The notes: generated from the sequence alone by a model not told the origin. 64,000 nt of DNA from Antarcticibacterium flavum (GCF_006159205.1 NZ_CP040812.1:1240001-1304000), one strand, 5' to 3'; positions 34,176 to 43,666 are shown, numbered from the stretch's first letter. Translations and numbers: made by a program.

Positions 34176-35385
34176 AAATTCTTCTTCTTTTATAGTCCTT
34201 CAAACCAGGAGCTACTCAGCGAGGTAGACCTGCCAGGTTTTATTACTTTAGGAAGACAGAATTTCATATTTAACTAACTACTGAAAAAAAGAACCTGGTA
34301 GGTCTGAACAGGAAAAAGCGAGAACGTGAAGGCTACACATTGTAGACCTACCAGGTTGAATTTTCACGCCTAACCTGCTATCCTTTATAATTGCGGCTTC
34401 TGCAAACGAGAAACCTGGCAGGTCTGGATCATTGGTAAACACGTCTCTGCTCCTGTTGGGATTGAATTGCTAAATAAAATTCTTCGGAATTCAACGTCCT
34501 TCAAACCAGGAGCTACTCAGCGAGGTAGACCTGCCAGGTTTTCATACTTTAGGAAGACAGGTTTTCATTTTTTACTTATTCCTGAAAAAAAAGAACCTGG
34601 TAGGTCTGAACAGGGAAAAGCGAGAACGTGAAGGCTACACATTGTAGACCTACCAGGTTAAATTTTCACGCCTAACCTGCTATCCTTTATAATTGCGACT
34701 TCTGCAAACGAGAAACCTGGCAGTCTGGATCATTGGTAAATTCCAGGCTCTGCTCCTGTTGGGATTAATTTACTAGATAAAATTCTTCTTCGTTTAGCGC
34801 CCTACAAACCAGGAGCTACTCAGCGAGGCAGACCTGCCAGGTTTTATTACTTTAGGAAGACAGAATTTCATATTTAACTAACTACTGAAAAAAAGAACCT
34901 GGTAGGTCTGAACAGGGAAAAACGAGAACGTGAATACAACACAAGGTAGACCTACTAGGTTAAATTTTCATGCGAGGCCTTCTTTCTTTTACAATTACGA
35001 GTTTTGCAAACGAGAAACCTGGCAGGTCTGGATCATTGGTAAATACACGTCTCTGCTCCTGTTGGGATTGAATTGCTAAATAAAATTCTTCGGAATTCAA
35101 CGTCCTTCAAACCAGGAGCTACTCAGCGAGGCAGACCTGCCAGGTTTTTATAATTTAGGAAGACAGAATTTCATATTTAACTAACTACTAAAAAAAAGAA
35201 CCTGGCAGGTCTGAACAAGGAAAAGCGAGAACGTGAAGACCACACAAGGTAGACCTACCAGGTTAAATTTTCACGCCTGGTCTTCTCTCTTTTACAATTA
35301 CGAGTTTTGCAAACGAGAAACCTGGCAGGTCCGGAGCTGGAGTAACGATAAACCTCTGCTCCTACAGAGATTAATTTTAGTTAGA
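34176..35385. repeat. Tandem array of about four 302-bp units with nested inverted repeats
   Basis: The word CAAACCAGGAGCTACTCAGC begins at 34201, 34502, 34805 and 35108, so the period is 301-303 bp; the last unit fades near 35385. Units are nearly identical by eye. Each holds four short elements in the order A GACCTGCCAGGTT, B AACCTGGTAGGTC, C GACCTACCAGGTT, D AACCTGGCAGGTC. A pairs with D and B pairs with C, giving a nested double hairpin. No gene is present. The array fills most of the gap between the GH2 operon and the PUL. Confidence 0.9.
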
Positions 35386-35401
35386 AACTCCTCTTATAGA
35401 G

Positions 35402-35435
35402 AGACCTCACAGGTTAAAAAAAACCTGTGAGGTCT
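35402..35435. repeat. Perfect 14-bp inverted repeat at the end of the array
   Basis: AGACCTCACAGGTT (35402-35415) and AACCTGTGAGGTCT (35422-35435) flank a run of six A. It shares the AACCTGnnnGGTCT consensus with the array elements. It could act as a terminator on either strand, but has no T tract. Confidence 0.6.
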
Positions 35436-35552
35436 GAACTTTTAGATATGCAATTGTTCCGGGGATTTGCTGGGAGGAATTTAACCCTAAGGGTCTAATC
35501 CACTTTCCCCAGCCTCAAACAATCCATCCGCATTGCATTTCCATCTTCCAAT

Positions 35553-35705
35553 TCACCCTCCTGCTCCCTTTTGCCCTGAAAGGTTTTCAAAAGAGATCCA
35601 CCTGGTAACCGGATTTTCTTTTGGCAGTTCATAAAGATTTTGGGCCGCGAGATTTCCTGTGCCAAGGAATAATAGAAAATATAGTAAACGGATGTCTATT
35701 TTCAT
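35553..35705 (-). pseudogene. Remnant of a DUF2961 (GH172-type) gene, N-terminus only
   Basis: An ATG at 35705 opens a signal peptide (MKIDIRLLYFLLFLGTG, then NLAAQ) and continues LYELPKENPVTRWISFENLSGQKGAGG to a TGA at 35553. The TRWISFEN..G.KGAGG pattern is the conserved start of one DUF2961 subgroup, whose full proteins are several hundred residues long. In another frame the strand stays open for about 20 more codons to a TAG at 35495, so the body of the gene appears to have been deleted. It lies directly downstream of the GH43 gene and next to the repeat array. The family call rests on this short stretch. Confidence 0.6.
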
Positions 35706-35727
35706 AATAGCAGAATTTAAGATTCTA

Positions 35728-37527
35728 TTAATTTACCCTAATCGGTTCACTCCTCTGCCCTACTCCATTCTCATTAAAGGCCTCTATCTCGAAGTAGTAT
35801 GCCTGCTCTGTGCTTAACGCTCTTAACTCATAATTGGACCTATCATACATCATAACAGAATTATTGAGCTTGTTCTCTTCAATTCCCCAATAGATTACAT
35901 AGCCCATTGCATCATCGACAGGATCCCACTTTATACTGGCATCGCGCCGATCTACATTGCGGTCAATTTGGATGTTTTCAGGAGTTGCAGGAGCTTTTCC
36001 GTAGCCGTTTCCGAAGATTCGAAAACCGGAAAGTGCCAGGTATTCATTGGGGGTATCAAAATTTCGATACCTCAGGTAACGGGCATCGGTCTCTTTTTCG
36101 AGTTCGATATAAGCATGTGGCTGGTCCCGATCATTTTGGGAATAATCCACTAAAACTGTCCACTCCTCACCATCGGTAGAGGATTCGATCTTAAACTGAT
36201 GTTTTAATCCAGGAGCCCTGCCAAAAACAGCCGCATTAAATTCCTGAAAGTTAACCTGAATAGCCTTTACCTGCATCACTGCTCCAAGGTCTACCGTAGC
36301 CTGCATGCTTTCGTCATTTCCATTTGCTACCCAAAATGTGCTTATTTGCTCATCTACCAAATTGGCCGGACCGTAGCCTTTATCATTTTCGCGGGTAATG
36401 GCTGTCATCTGCGGACCTATAACCTGCTGCCTTACCGTATCATTTACTACGGAACTGGCCGTTGCTTTTTTTCCGTAAGACAGGAGCATCCACCCGCTGA
36501 AGCGTTCCTTATGATCCTCTACCTCTGTATCGGGTAAAAAATGCGGATAATCTCCATAGGCGGTGTTGACATACATTTGACCGTCCTCCTCAAATCCTGC
36601 CGGAAACAAGCCAATCCTGCGTTCAAATTTGTAATTCACGGCAATAGGCATAGTAGCAAAATGCCAGTATTTGTCATTGTTATCCTGTACAGTACTTCCA
36701 TGTCCTGCTCCCGTTACATAACCCCCGGGTTTATAGGAAATTGGATTGTAAGGCGCATATTCAAATGGCCCAAGGGGATGGTCACCTGTATAAACCCCAT
36801 CTGCATACACATTGAACTCAGTACCCGGAGCACCGTATTGCAGATAATACTTACCCTTATGTTTAGTCATCCAGGGGCCTTCAAGAAATGGTTTCATTTC
36901 TGAAGAATGATCCTGTCCAAATCTTTCCCAGCCATGTTTTTCAGGATTTAAGCTTATTAAGGCTTTTGGTTCCCCTTTAGGCAGATAATTATTTTCCGGG
37001 TCCAATTCTACTCCATATATGGGATGTACATTTGAAGATTCTTCATACAGGTAGACCTTCCCGTCATCATCAACAAACAAAGCCGGATCCTGTATCGCTA
37101 TAGGCAGGACGCTGTAAGAAGTTTTCCAGTCGCCATTCTCCGGGGTATCGGTATGGATCACTGCCATTCTTCCCGAAGGATCACCGGCCACGATCACTTT
37201 ATCGCCATGTACCGCCGCTGCCGGAGCATTACTACCGTTAAAGTACCAGCCCTGAGGGGTTATGAATTCCCAGTTGCTCATATCAGTGGACATCCAATAA
37301 CCATAGGACCTGGTAACGAACATAAAATACTTCCCTTTGAAGTTGATCACCGCAGGGTCTGCCCCGGCACGGTAAGATACCCCGGTATAGGAATTATGGG
37401 CCACATAAGTATAATCGATATCTATAGGATTACAATATGTCCTGTAATCACGGCTTCCGGGAAGATTCTGACTAAAACCCGAAAGAGTCAAACCTGCGAT
37501 TAGAAGAAAGGTGCTTAACTTTTTCAT
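35728..37527 (-). CDS. GH43-type glycosidase with F5/8 type C and FN3 domains (copy 1)
   Basis: A 599-residue exported protein (MKKLSTFLLIAGLTLSGFSQ). The five-bladed propeller catalytic domain spans about 30-345, with Asp57 in RAGADPAV as base, Asp147 in IQDPALFVDDDG as modulator and Glu216 in FLEGPWMTKH as acid, the GH43 arrangement. A discoidin-like (F5/8 type C) domain at about 350-505 and a fibronectin type III domain at about 510-599 follow. GH43 enzymes are mostly arabinofuranosidases, xylosidases or galactosidases; the specificity here is not evident. It overlaps the FGE gene by 4 bp, so they are co-expressed. A paralogue lies at 41013-42818. Confidence 0.82.
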   Translation of the reverse strand: MKKLSTFLLIAGLTLSGFSQNLPGSRDYRTYCNPIDIDYTYVAHNSYTGVSYRAGADPAVINFKGKYFMFVTRSYGYWMSTDMSNWEFITPQGWYFNGSNAPAAAVHGDKVIVAGDPSGRMAVIHTDTPENGDWKTSYSVLPIAIQDPALFVDDDGKVYLYEESSNVHPIYGVELDPENNYLPKGEPKALISLNPEKHGWERFGQDHSSEMKPFLEGPWMTKHKGKYYLQYGAPGTEFNVYADGVYTGDHPLGPFEYAPYNPISYKPGGYVTGAGHGSTVQDNNDKYWHFATMPIAVNYKFERRIGLFPAGFEEDGQMYVNTAYGDYPHFLPDTEVEDHKERFSGWMLLSYGKKATASSVVNDTVRQQVIGPQMTAITRENDKGYGPANLVDEQISTFWVANGNDESMQATVDLGAVMQVKAIQVNFQEFNAAVFGRAPGLKHQFKIESSTDGEEWTVLVDYSQNDRDQPHAYIELEKETDARYLRYRNFDTPNEYLALSGFRIFGNGYGKAPATPENIQIDRNVDRRDASIKWDPVDDAMGYVIYWGIEENKLNNSVMMYDRSNYELRALSTEQAYYFEIEAFNENGVGQRSEPIRVN

Positions 37528-38633
37528 AGGTTCTGATTTTTAATTATTTTTCTCAACATTTCCTGCGTCGCAACTGTTCGAAATCCCAGATGCCCGTGAG
37601 AAGAGTCCATAGTTTGCGGCATTTTTGCCGATACCCTGTAACTGGCACAATAAGAGGCATGGCATAAATACGAACCTCCCTTTATGACCTTCGCATTTAA
37701 ATTGGGATTATACCCTTTATAAGCACTTTCCGGCCCCTGCGGATTCTCAGCTACCCCCTTGTCCAATAATTTCCTGTAATACTGGGGGTCATAAGAGTCT
37801 GAAGTGAACTCCCATACATTCCCTGCCATATCATAGAGGCCATAATTGTTTGGAGGAAATGACTTTACGGGGGCGCTGCCTTCATACCCATCGGCTTCAT
37901 TATTATTGACAGGGAATTCACCTGTCCAGGTATTGGCTCTTTCTTCCAGTACGTTCTCATCATCACCCCAGCTAAAACGTGAATTCTCCTCCCCGCCCCT
38001 GGCGGCAAATTCCCATTCGGCTTCGGTTGGGAGACGGCGTCCTACCCAGTCACTGTATGCTACTGCATCTTCATACGCAACATGCACCACCGGGTGATCC
38101 TCCTTTCCTTCAATGGAACTTCCAGGGCCTTCCGGTTGTTTCCAGTTGGCACCTACCTGCCAAACCCACCAGCGCCTAAAATCATGAAGGTTCTTCACCT
38201 CTTCATTCGGTTTATTAAAAACCAGGGAACCCGGCTGCAGGAGCGAATCTGCAGGTTTGGGAGTACCCGGCGGTAATTGCTGCTGCAGCTCTTCCCAGGA
38301 AAGCTCCCTTTCAGCAAGAGTTATGTATCCGGTTGCATCAATAAATTTTGCGAACTCCCTGTTGGTTACTTCAGTTTCATCCATAAAAAAACCATCTACA
38401 TACACCGGGTGCGCAGGTTTCTCATGGCTCATGGCTTGTTTATCTTCTCCTGTTGCTCCCTGCTGAAATATTCCGCCGGGGATCCATACCATCCCCTCCG
38501 GGGCCTCAATATCTGCGGGCTGTTCTGTAGCCTCGTATTTCTCAGCAGCCACCGGCTCCTCCTTTTCGGCAGTTTCCTTACAACCCATCAGGAGTACAGG
38601 AATAAGGAAAAAGAATGATTTGGATAAGTTCAT
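37524..38633 (-). CDS. Formylglycine-generating enzyme, lipoprotein form, with both active-site cysteines
   Basis: A 369-residue lipoprotein (MNLSKSFFFLIPVLLMGC). The FGE-sulfatase domain starts at about residue 45 (GMVWIPGGIFQQGA) and includes HPVYVDGFFMDETEVTNREFAKF, HPVVHVAYEDAVAYSDW, RRLPTEAEWEFAARGG and MAGNVWEFTSD. The end reads KGGSYLCHASYCASYRVSAK with Cys324 and Cys329, the same CxxxxC spacing as the catalytic pair of human FGE (Cys336/Cys341). Most FGE-fold proteins in Bacteroidota are non-catalytic and lack these. It should oxidise the CxPSR cysteine of sulfatases to formylglycine, here outside the cytoplasm. The matching sulfatase is at 58265-59956. Confidence 0.85.
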   Translation of the reverse strand: MNLSKSFFFLIPVLLMGCKETAEKEEPVAAEKYEATEQPADIEAPEGMVWIPGGIFQQGATGEDKQAMSHEKPAHPVYVDGFFMDETEVTNREFAKFIDATGYITLAERELSWEELQQQLPPGTPKPADSLLQPGSLVFNKPNEEVKNLHDFRRWWVWQVGANWKQPEGPGSSIEGKEDHPVVHVAYEDAVAYSDWVGRRLPTEAEWEFAARGGEENSRFSWGDDENVLEERANTWTGEFPVNNNEADGYEGSAPVKSFPPNNYGLYDMAGNVWEFTSDSYDPQYYRKLLDKGVAENPQGPESAYKGYNPNLNAKVIKGGSYLCHASYCASYRVSAKMPQTMDSSHGHLGFRTVATQEMLRKIIKNQNL

Positions 38634-38649
38634 AATTGTATTAAAAAAA

Positions 38650-38688
38650 ATGCTCCTCCAAAAAGGTAGGGCTTTTCGAGAGGAGCAT
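38650..38688 (-). terminator. Terminator or attenuator between GH3 and FGE genes
   Basis: ATGCTCCT (38650-38657) pairs with AGGAGCAT (38681-38688). On the minus strand the stem runs into a T8 tract, about 20 bp after the GH3 stop and before the FGE start. It should cut off or reduce transcription into the FGE-GH43 pair. Confidence 0.75.
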
Positions 38689-38707
38689 AATAGATTTTTT
38701 TTACTCT

Positions 38708-40975
38708 CTACTTCACAGTAAAGCTGCCGGTAAATTCGTTATCTGAACTTCCACCCACAAAAAACTCAAACTCTCCGGGTTCAAAAATAAAATCCTCCTC
38801 ATTATTGTAGAATTTAAGATCCTCTGTAGTAATCTCAAAGGTCACGGTCTTTGATTCTCCTTTTTTCAGGAAGATCTTTTCAAAACCTTTTAGTTCCTTC
38901 ATTGGCGGGGTTATAGACCTCACTTTGTCATGCGTATATAACTGCACTACCTCTTCCCCATCATAATTCCCGGTGTTTCTAACTGTAGCCGAAATTGTGA
39001 TGCTTCCACCTTCTGCAAGGGTAGAATTGTTCACATTTACATTCGAATATTCAAATTCTGTATAACTAAGCCCGTAACCAAAAGGAAGTAAAGGTGCATT
39101 TGGAGCATCCAGGTAATTGGATTTGAATTTCTCAAAATCTTCAGAAGCTGCAGGCCTTCCTGTCCTTCTCATTCCGTAGTAAATTGGAATTTGCCCAACA
39201 TTTACCGGCCAGGTAGCAGTAAGTTTTCCGGATGGATTATAATCTCCAAAAACCACATCGGCTACCGCATTTCCAGCTTCCACACCCGGGTGCCATACCT
39301 GCAGAATACTTACAGGAAGTTCCATTTCTTCAGGAATAGTCAAGGGTCTTCCGCTCATAAGGACAAGTACCACCGGTTTTCCGCTGGCAGCAAGTTCGCG
39401 AATTAATTTTTTCTGACTTTCAGGAATGGAAATCTCTGTACGGCTGGCTGCTTCCCCGCTCATTTCTGAAGCTTCTCCAACCACTGCTACCACAACATCG
39501 GCATCATTTACAACCGTCATAGCCTCTTTTAATAGTTGTTCAGGAGATTCTTCTGAAATTTCTATACGCGGCCCGAAAACATTCACCTTCTTTGCAAATG
39601 TTGCGTCGTCACTAATATTTGCACCTTTTGCATAAGTTATGCTTGCATTTGGAGCTACATTTTTAAATCCTTCCAGTATTGGAATTGAAAGCTGTTGATC
39701 TCCGGTTGGAGCCCAGGTTCCCAGCATATTGTTCTTGTTATTTGCCAGCGGACCGATAAGTGCAATTTTCGCATTTTTCGATATTGGCAGCGTATTGTTA
39801 TGTTTTTTCAGCAAAACAAAAGATTTTGTTGCTGCCTCCCGGGCTTTTGCCCGGTTTTCCTCTGTAAGAATATCGGTTTCCGGCCTGCTCTCATCTGAGT
39901 ATCTGTAAGGATCATCAAATAGACCTAATTTATGCTTGGCTTCCAGGATCCTTCTGGCAGCAGTGGTAATTGTTTCTTCTGAAACCTTTCCCTCATCAAC
40001 AGATTTTTTGAGGGTTGTAAGAAAACCTTCCCCTACCATATCCATATCCAGCCCGGCATTGATAGCCAAAGCCGAAACAGCCTGCAGGTCACCCATCCCG
40101 TGGGCGATCATCTCGTTCACTGATGTATAATCTGAAACCACGAATCCGTCAAAACCCCAACGCTCCCTTAGAACATCTGTAAGCAGCCATTTGTTACCTG
40201 AAGCCGGCACCCCGTCAATATCATTAAAAGAGGTCATCACACTGGCAACTCCCGCATCTACAGCCGCCTTATAAGGTGGCAAATATTCATTGAACATCTT
40301 GGCACGGCTCATATCCACCCGGTTGTAATCCCGCCCGGCCTCAGAGGCTCCATAAAGGGCCATATGTTTTACGGTGGAGATCATAGTCTCAGGATTGGCA
40401 AGATTATCACCCTGATAGCCTTCTACCATAGCTTTGGCGATCTGCGATCCAAGAAAGGGATCCTCTCCTGCACCTTCTGCCACCCGGCCCCAGCGTGGGT
40501 CACGGGAAATATCCACCATTGGTGAAAAATTCCAGTTTATCCCATCGGCAGTTGCCTCTTTCGCAGCAATTTGGGCCGTTTCTTTGATAAGTTCCATATC
40601 CCAGCTGGCAGAAAGACCTAGCGGGATTGGAAAAGTAGTTTTATAACCATGGATCACATCACTTCCAATAAGCAACGGGATCTTAAGCCGGGAATTCTTC
40701 AGCGCAATATCCTGGGCCTGTCTAACCCTTTCCGGACTTGACACCCCAAAAACACCCCCTACATTTCCTGCCTTGATCTTGGCCTCTACATCCTCACTTA
40801 CGACAGACCCTGTAGCAACACCACCGCCTGGGGTTAAAAGGTTAAGTTGGCCTATCTTTTCCTCAAGGGTCATTTTCTCCAGAAGTGTTTCAACTTCCGG
40901 GATCCTTTCCTGGGCTTGTAAATTTGAAAGCCCCGTTACAAAAAGAACAGCGACTAACAGGTTAATTTTTCTCAT
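38708..40975 (-). CDS. GH3 beta-glucosidase (BglX-like), exported
   Basis: A 755-residue enzyme with signal peptide MRKINLLVAVLFVTGLSNLQAQ. GH3 N-terminal barrel: MTLEEKIGQL, LLIGSDVIHGYKTTFPIPLG, MVDISRDPRWGRVAEGAGEDPFL, TVKHMALYGASEAGRDYN, and the nucleophile Asp282 in GFVVSDYTS. The alpha/beta sandwich domain and a C-terminal FN3-like domain (ending in FEFFVGGSSDN) follow, the normal BglX layout. It should release glucose from the non-reducing end of beta-gluco-oligosaccharides, including possibly sophoro-oligosaccharides from the GH144 enzymes of this locus. It precedes the terminator at 38650. Confidence 0.93.
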   Translation of the reverse strand: MRKINLLVAVLFVTGLSNLQAQERIPEVETLLEKMTLEEKIGQLNLLTPGGGVATGSVVSEDVEAKIKAGNVGGVFGVSSPERVRQAQDIALKNSRLKIPLLIGSDVIHGYKTTFPIPLGLSASWDMELIKETAQIAAKEATADGINWNFSPMVDISRDPRWGRVAEGAGEDPFLGSQIAKAMVEGYQGDNLANPETMISTVKHMALYGASEAGRDYNRVDMSRAKMFNEYLPPYKAAVDAGVASVMTSFNDIDGVPASGNKWLLTDVLRERWGFDGFVVSDYTSVNEMIAHGMGDLQAVSALAINAGLDMDMVGEGFLTTLKKSVDEGKVSEETITTAARRILEAKHKLGLFDDPYRYSDESRPETDILTEENRAKAREAATKSFVLLKKHNNTLPISKNAKIALIGPLANNKNNMLGTWAPTGDQQLSIPILEGFKNVAPNASITYAKGANISDDATFAKKVNVFGPRIEISEESPEQLLKEAMTVVNDADVVVAVVGEASEMSGEAASRTEISIPESQKKLIRELAASGKPVVLVLMSGRPLTIPEEMELPVSILQVWHPGVEAGNAVADVVFGDYNPSGKLTATWPVNVGQIPIYYGMRRTGRPAASEDFEKFKSNYLDAPNAPLLPFGYGLSYTEFEYSNVNVNNSTLAEGGSITISATVRNTGNYDGEEVVQLYTHDKVRSITPPMKELKGFEKIFLKKGESKTVTFEITTEDLKFYNNEEDFIFEPGEFEFFVGGSSDNEFTGSFTVK

Positions 40976-41012
40976 CTCGTTATAATTTTAAATGATTGGT
41001 AATTTGCTTCCT

Positions 41013-42818
41013 TTATTTCACTTCCTGAACCTCAGTCTTTTCTGAGATCCCATTTTCATTGAACGCTTCTATACTAAAATAATATTGGGTATCCCGGTCC
41101 AGGTTACGCATAAAATGCTCATTTGTATCGTAAACCAACCAGGCGTGGTATAGTTTATCTGGGGCGATACCCCAACGGATGTTGTAACCCTGAGCTCCTT
41201 TCACAAGATTCCAGCTGAAGGATGCATCTCTCCTGTCTTCCTGCCGGTTAACCTTGAAGCCCTTCACTTTTTCCGGCTTCTTTCCAAGGCCTTTTCCAAA
41301 CACCCTGATTTCTGACAATGCCAGATTATTCCCCGGAACTTCCACATTATTGTAGCGCACATATTTTCCCTTTACAGGCTGATTAAGGGGTATGTATGCA
41401 TTCGGGGTATCTTTAAAGCTATTACTTCTGTCTACCACGGTTTTCCAATTTTTTCCATCTTCTGAAACTTCCAGAGTAAACCGGTGTCTCAAGCCTTCTG
41501 TCCTGGTGTAGATCCCGGCTTCTTCATCGTGGAAATTAAGTTGGAAGGCATAGATGTTTCCGGGGGCAAGCATTTCGATCTCTACCCATTGCTTATCGTC
41601 ATTGGCTTCAGCAACCCAAAAAGATTTGGGGCTTTCATCTGTTAACAGCTTAGAAATAATTTCACCCCGATTATTCTTTTCGAGGGGCATTTCAGTAATG
41701 TCAAAATCCCCATCTGTAGCGGTACTTTTTCTTACCTGCTTCATAGCAGAAGAGACTGTAGCTTTTCCTTTATAGGATAACAGCATCCAGCCATTATGCA
41801 AGCCTGCTTTAGTGGGGTGGTCTGGGCCGTACAGTGGGTAATCCCCATAACTGGTGATGCTATACATCAAACCCTCCTCATCAAAATACGTAGGAAACAT
41901 GGCCAGCCTCCTTTCCCAATGAGAATTGGAAGCCAGGGCTACTGTGGCAAAGTGCCAGTATTGCCCATTAGTTTGTTTTACTGTGATCCCATGACCGGCA
42001 CCATTTGCAAATCCGCCCGGTTTGAAGCTCATGGGGTTATTTTTCATATATTCAAAAGGCCCAAGGGGTGTCTCCCCTATGTAAGCCCCATCTGCATACA
42101 CATTGAATTGTGTGCCCGGTGCGGCATATTGCAAATAGTATTTACCATTATGCTTGGTCATAGAGGCACCTTCCATATAACCTTCTTTTAAGGTAGGATG
42201 GAAATTATTTTCCCCAAAACGTTCCCAGCCGTGTTCTTCCTCCACCAGGTTGAAAAGTTCTTTTTCAACCCCTGTCTCCAGAAAACGGTCATCCTTATCC
42301 AGCATTTTTACCCGCAAAGGATGAACATTTGAAGAACCCCAATACAAATAGGTTTGCCCGTCATCATCAATAAATAACTCCGAATCCTGAATATTCGTAG
42401 AGATAGAAGCGGTGGGGGTCCACTCTCCTTTTTTAGGATCATCTGTATATAATATACTGCCGTAACCCGCGGGATCCCCGGCAAAGTATACCAGGGAATC
42501 TTTATAATTGAAGGCCGTTGGCGCATTTGATCCTTCAAAGAACCATTGTTTTGGTTTAATGAATTGCCAGTTTATAAGATCTTTGGAATGCCAGTACCCA
42601 AAGGAACGGGTAACAAACATGAAATACTCCCCTCTATATTCAATTACCGCAGGATCTGCCCCGGAACGATAGGAAATATTGTTCCTGGAATTGTAAACCA
42701 TATAAGTATAATCAATGTCCAGAGGATTAATATAAGTTTTGGGCACTACTTCCTGTGCAGAGGTGCTGAGGGTTCCAAATAAAATTGTTATTGTAAAAAT
42801 TCTTTTTAAATATTTCAT
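41013..42818 (-). CDS. GH43-type glycosidase with F5/8 type C and FN3 domains (copy 2)
   Basis: A 601-residue exported paralogue of the enzyme at 35728-37527 with the same three-domain order: propeller about 25-350, F5/8 type C about 360-510, FN3 about 515-601. Catalytic positions match: Asp55 in RSGADPAV, the Asp of NIQDSELFIDDDG and the Glu of YMEGASMTKHNGKYYLQY. Long stretches are shared with the first copy (YADGxYxGxxPLGPFEY, FKPGGFxxGAGHG, RDASxxW). Differences around the active site suggest that the two may have diverged in specificity. It lies between the esterase and GH3 genes, with gaps of 47 and 37 bp. Confidence 0.82.
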   Translation of the reverse strand: MKYLKRIFTITILFGTLSTSAQEVVPKTYINPLDIDYTYMVYNSRNNISYRSGADPAVIEYRGEYFMFVTRSFGYWHSKDLINWQFIKPKQWFFEGSNAPTAFNYKDSLVYFAGDPAGYGSILYTDDPKKGEWTPTASISTNIQDSELFIDDDGQTYLYWGSSNVHPLRVKMLDKDDRFLETGVEKELFNLVEEEHGWERFGENNFHPTLKEGYMEGASMTKHNGKYYLQYAAPGTQFNVYADGAYIGETPLGPFEYMKNNPMSFKPGGFANGAGHGITVKQTNGQYWHFATVALASNSHWERRLAMFPTYFDEEGLMYSITSYGDYPLYGPDHPTKAGLHNGWMLLSYKGKATVSSAMKQVRKSTATDGDFDITEMPLEKNNRGEIISKLLTDESPKSFWVAEANDDKQWVEIEMLAPGNIYAFQLNFHDEEAGIYTRTEGLRHRFTLEVSEDGKNWKTVVDRSNSFKDTPNAYIPLNQPVKGKYVRYNNVEVPGNNLALSEIRVFGKGLGKKPEKVKGFKVNRQEDRRDASFSWNLVKGAQGYNIRWGIAPDKLYHAWLVYDTNEHFMRNLDRDTQYYFSIEAFNENGISEKTEVQEVK

Positions 42819-42865
42819 CTTTTCTGTCTTAAACAGATTAATAAATTAAAACTCGATCGTCTATT

Positions 42866-43666
42866 CTAATCCATTCGTTCGTGTGAGAACAACCATTTTA
42901 ATAAGTATGGTTCTGCAAAAGCTGAATCCCAGCTATTATGATTATCGTTTGGATATAAGGATAGCTTCGCGTTGCCACCGTGCGAATTGATCTCCCTTGC
43001 CATTGTTTTGGAATATTCAGGTATGACCACATCATCTTTCTCCCCGTGGAAGATCCAGATGTTGAAACCTTCAGGATATTTTTGAGCTATAGCAGGATCT
43101 GCCCCGCCACAAATTGCAAAGGCTGCGGCAAAGGTTTCGGGTTGCCTGCTTATGATCTCAAAAGTTCCCATACCTCCCATGGAAAGTCCGCCTACGTAAA
43201 CTTTCCTGGTATCTATATAATCTTCCGCAGTAACAGAAGTCAGAAGAGCCATGACCAAATGTAGGGCTTTGGTAGGCTCTTCCTCATTCTTAAAGTCAAA
43301 TTGGAAAGGGAGAGTATCACGATTTACTTCCACCTTCGCCCAATAATCTTCTTTTGGCGCCTGTGGAAATATTACTACTGCGGGAAACTCATCTTGCTTT
43401 TTGAGAAATAAATCTCCTCCATTAATTAACTGACTTTCATTATTATCTCCCCTTTCCCCTGCTCCATGAAGAAACAGGATAAGTGGATTTTTTTTTGTTC
43501 GATCAAAATTGGGCGGATAAAGGATCCTGTAGTGCAGGGAATCATTGTCTTCAATGAAAACCTCCTTTTCATATGCATGGAAACCGGTCTGGGCATGCAT
43601 AGATACAGGTATCATTAGAAGTACCAACAATATGATTGCCAGCAGCCAGAGTAATCTTGATTTCAT
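42866..43666 (-). CDS. Exported serine esterase (prolyl-oligopeptidase/phospholipase-carboxylesterase type)
   Basis: The start is placed at 43666 (MKSRLLWLLAIILLVLLMIP, then VSMHAQ), giving 266 aa with a good signal; an ATG 21 bp upstream is possible. The oxyanion motif FLHGAGERGDNNESQL (about 66-81) and nucleophile GLSMGGMGTFE with Ser162 mark the family; the acid is in GEKDDVVIPEYS and His in NDNHNSWDSAF. Homologues in glycan loci act as carbohydrate esterases. Its place between GH144 and GH43 genes points to removal of acyl groups from the same glycan. Confidence 0.8.
   Translation of the reverse strand: MKSRLLWLLAIILLVLLMIPVSMHAQTGFHAYEKEVFIEDNDSLHYRILYPPNFDRTKKNPLILFLHGAGERGDNNESQLINGGDLFLKKQDEFPAVVIFPQAPKEDYWAKVEVNRDTLPFQFDFKNEEEPTKALHLVMALLTSVTAEDYIDTRKVYVGGLSMGGMGTFEIISRQPETFAAAFAICGGADPAIAQKYPEGFNIWIFHGEKDDVVIPEYSKTMAREINSHGGNAKLSLYPNDNHNSWDSAFAEPYLLKWLFSHERMD

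Noticed and set aside
34176..35385. Integron attC array
   Set aside because: The palindromic elements suggested attC sites, but there are no cassette frames between them, no integrase gene and no attC core sequence.
35233..35430. 65-codon open frame in the repeat array
   Set aside because: It crosses repeat elements, is present in only one of the four units and resembles no protein.
33876..35727. CRISPR array in the repeat-rich block
   Set aside because: The units are about 302 bp and repeat throughout; there are no short repeats with unique spacers and no cas genes.
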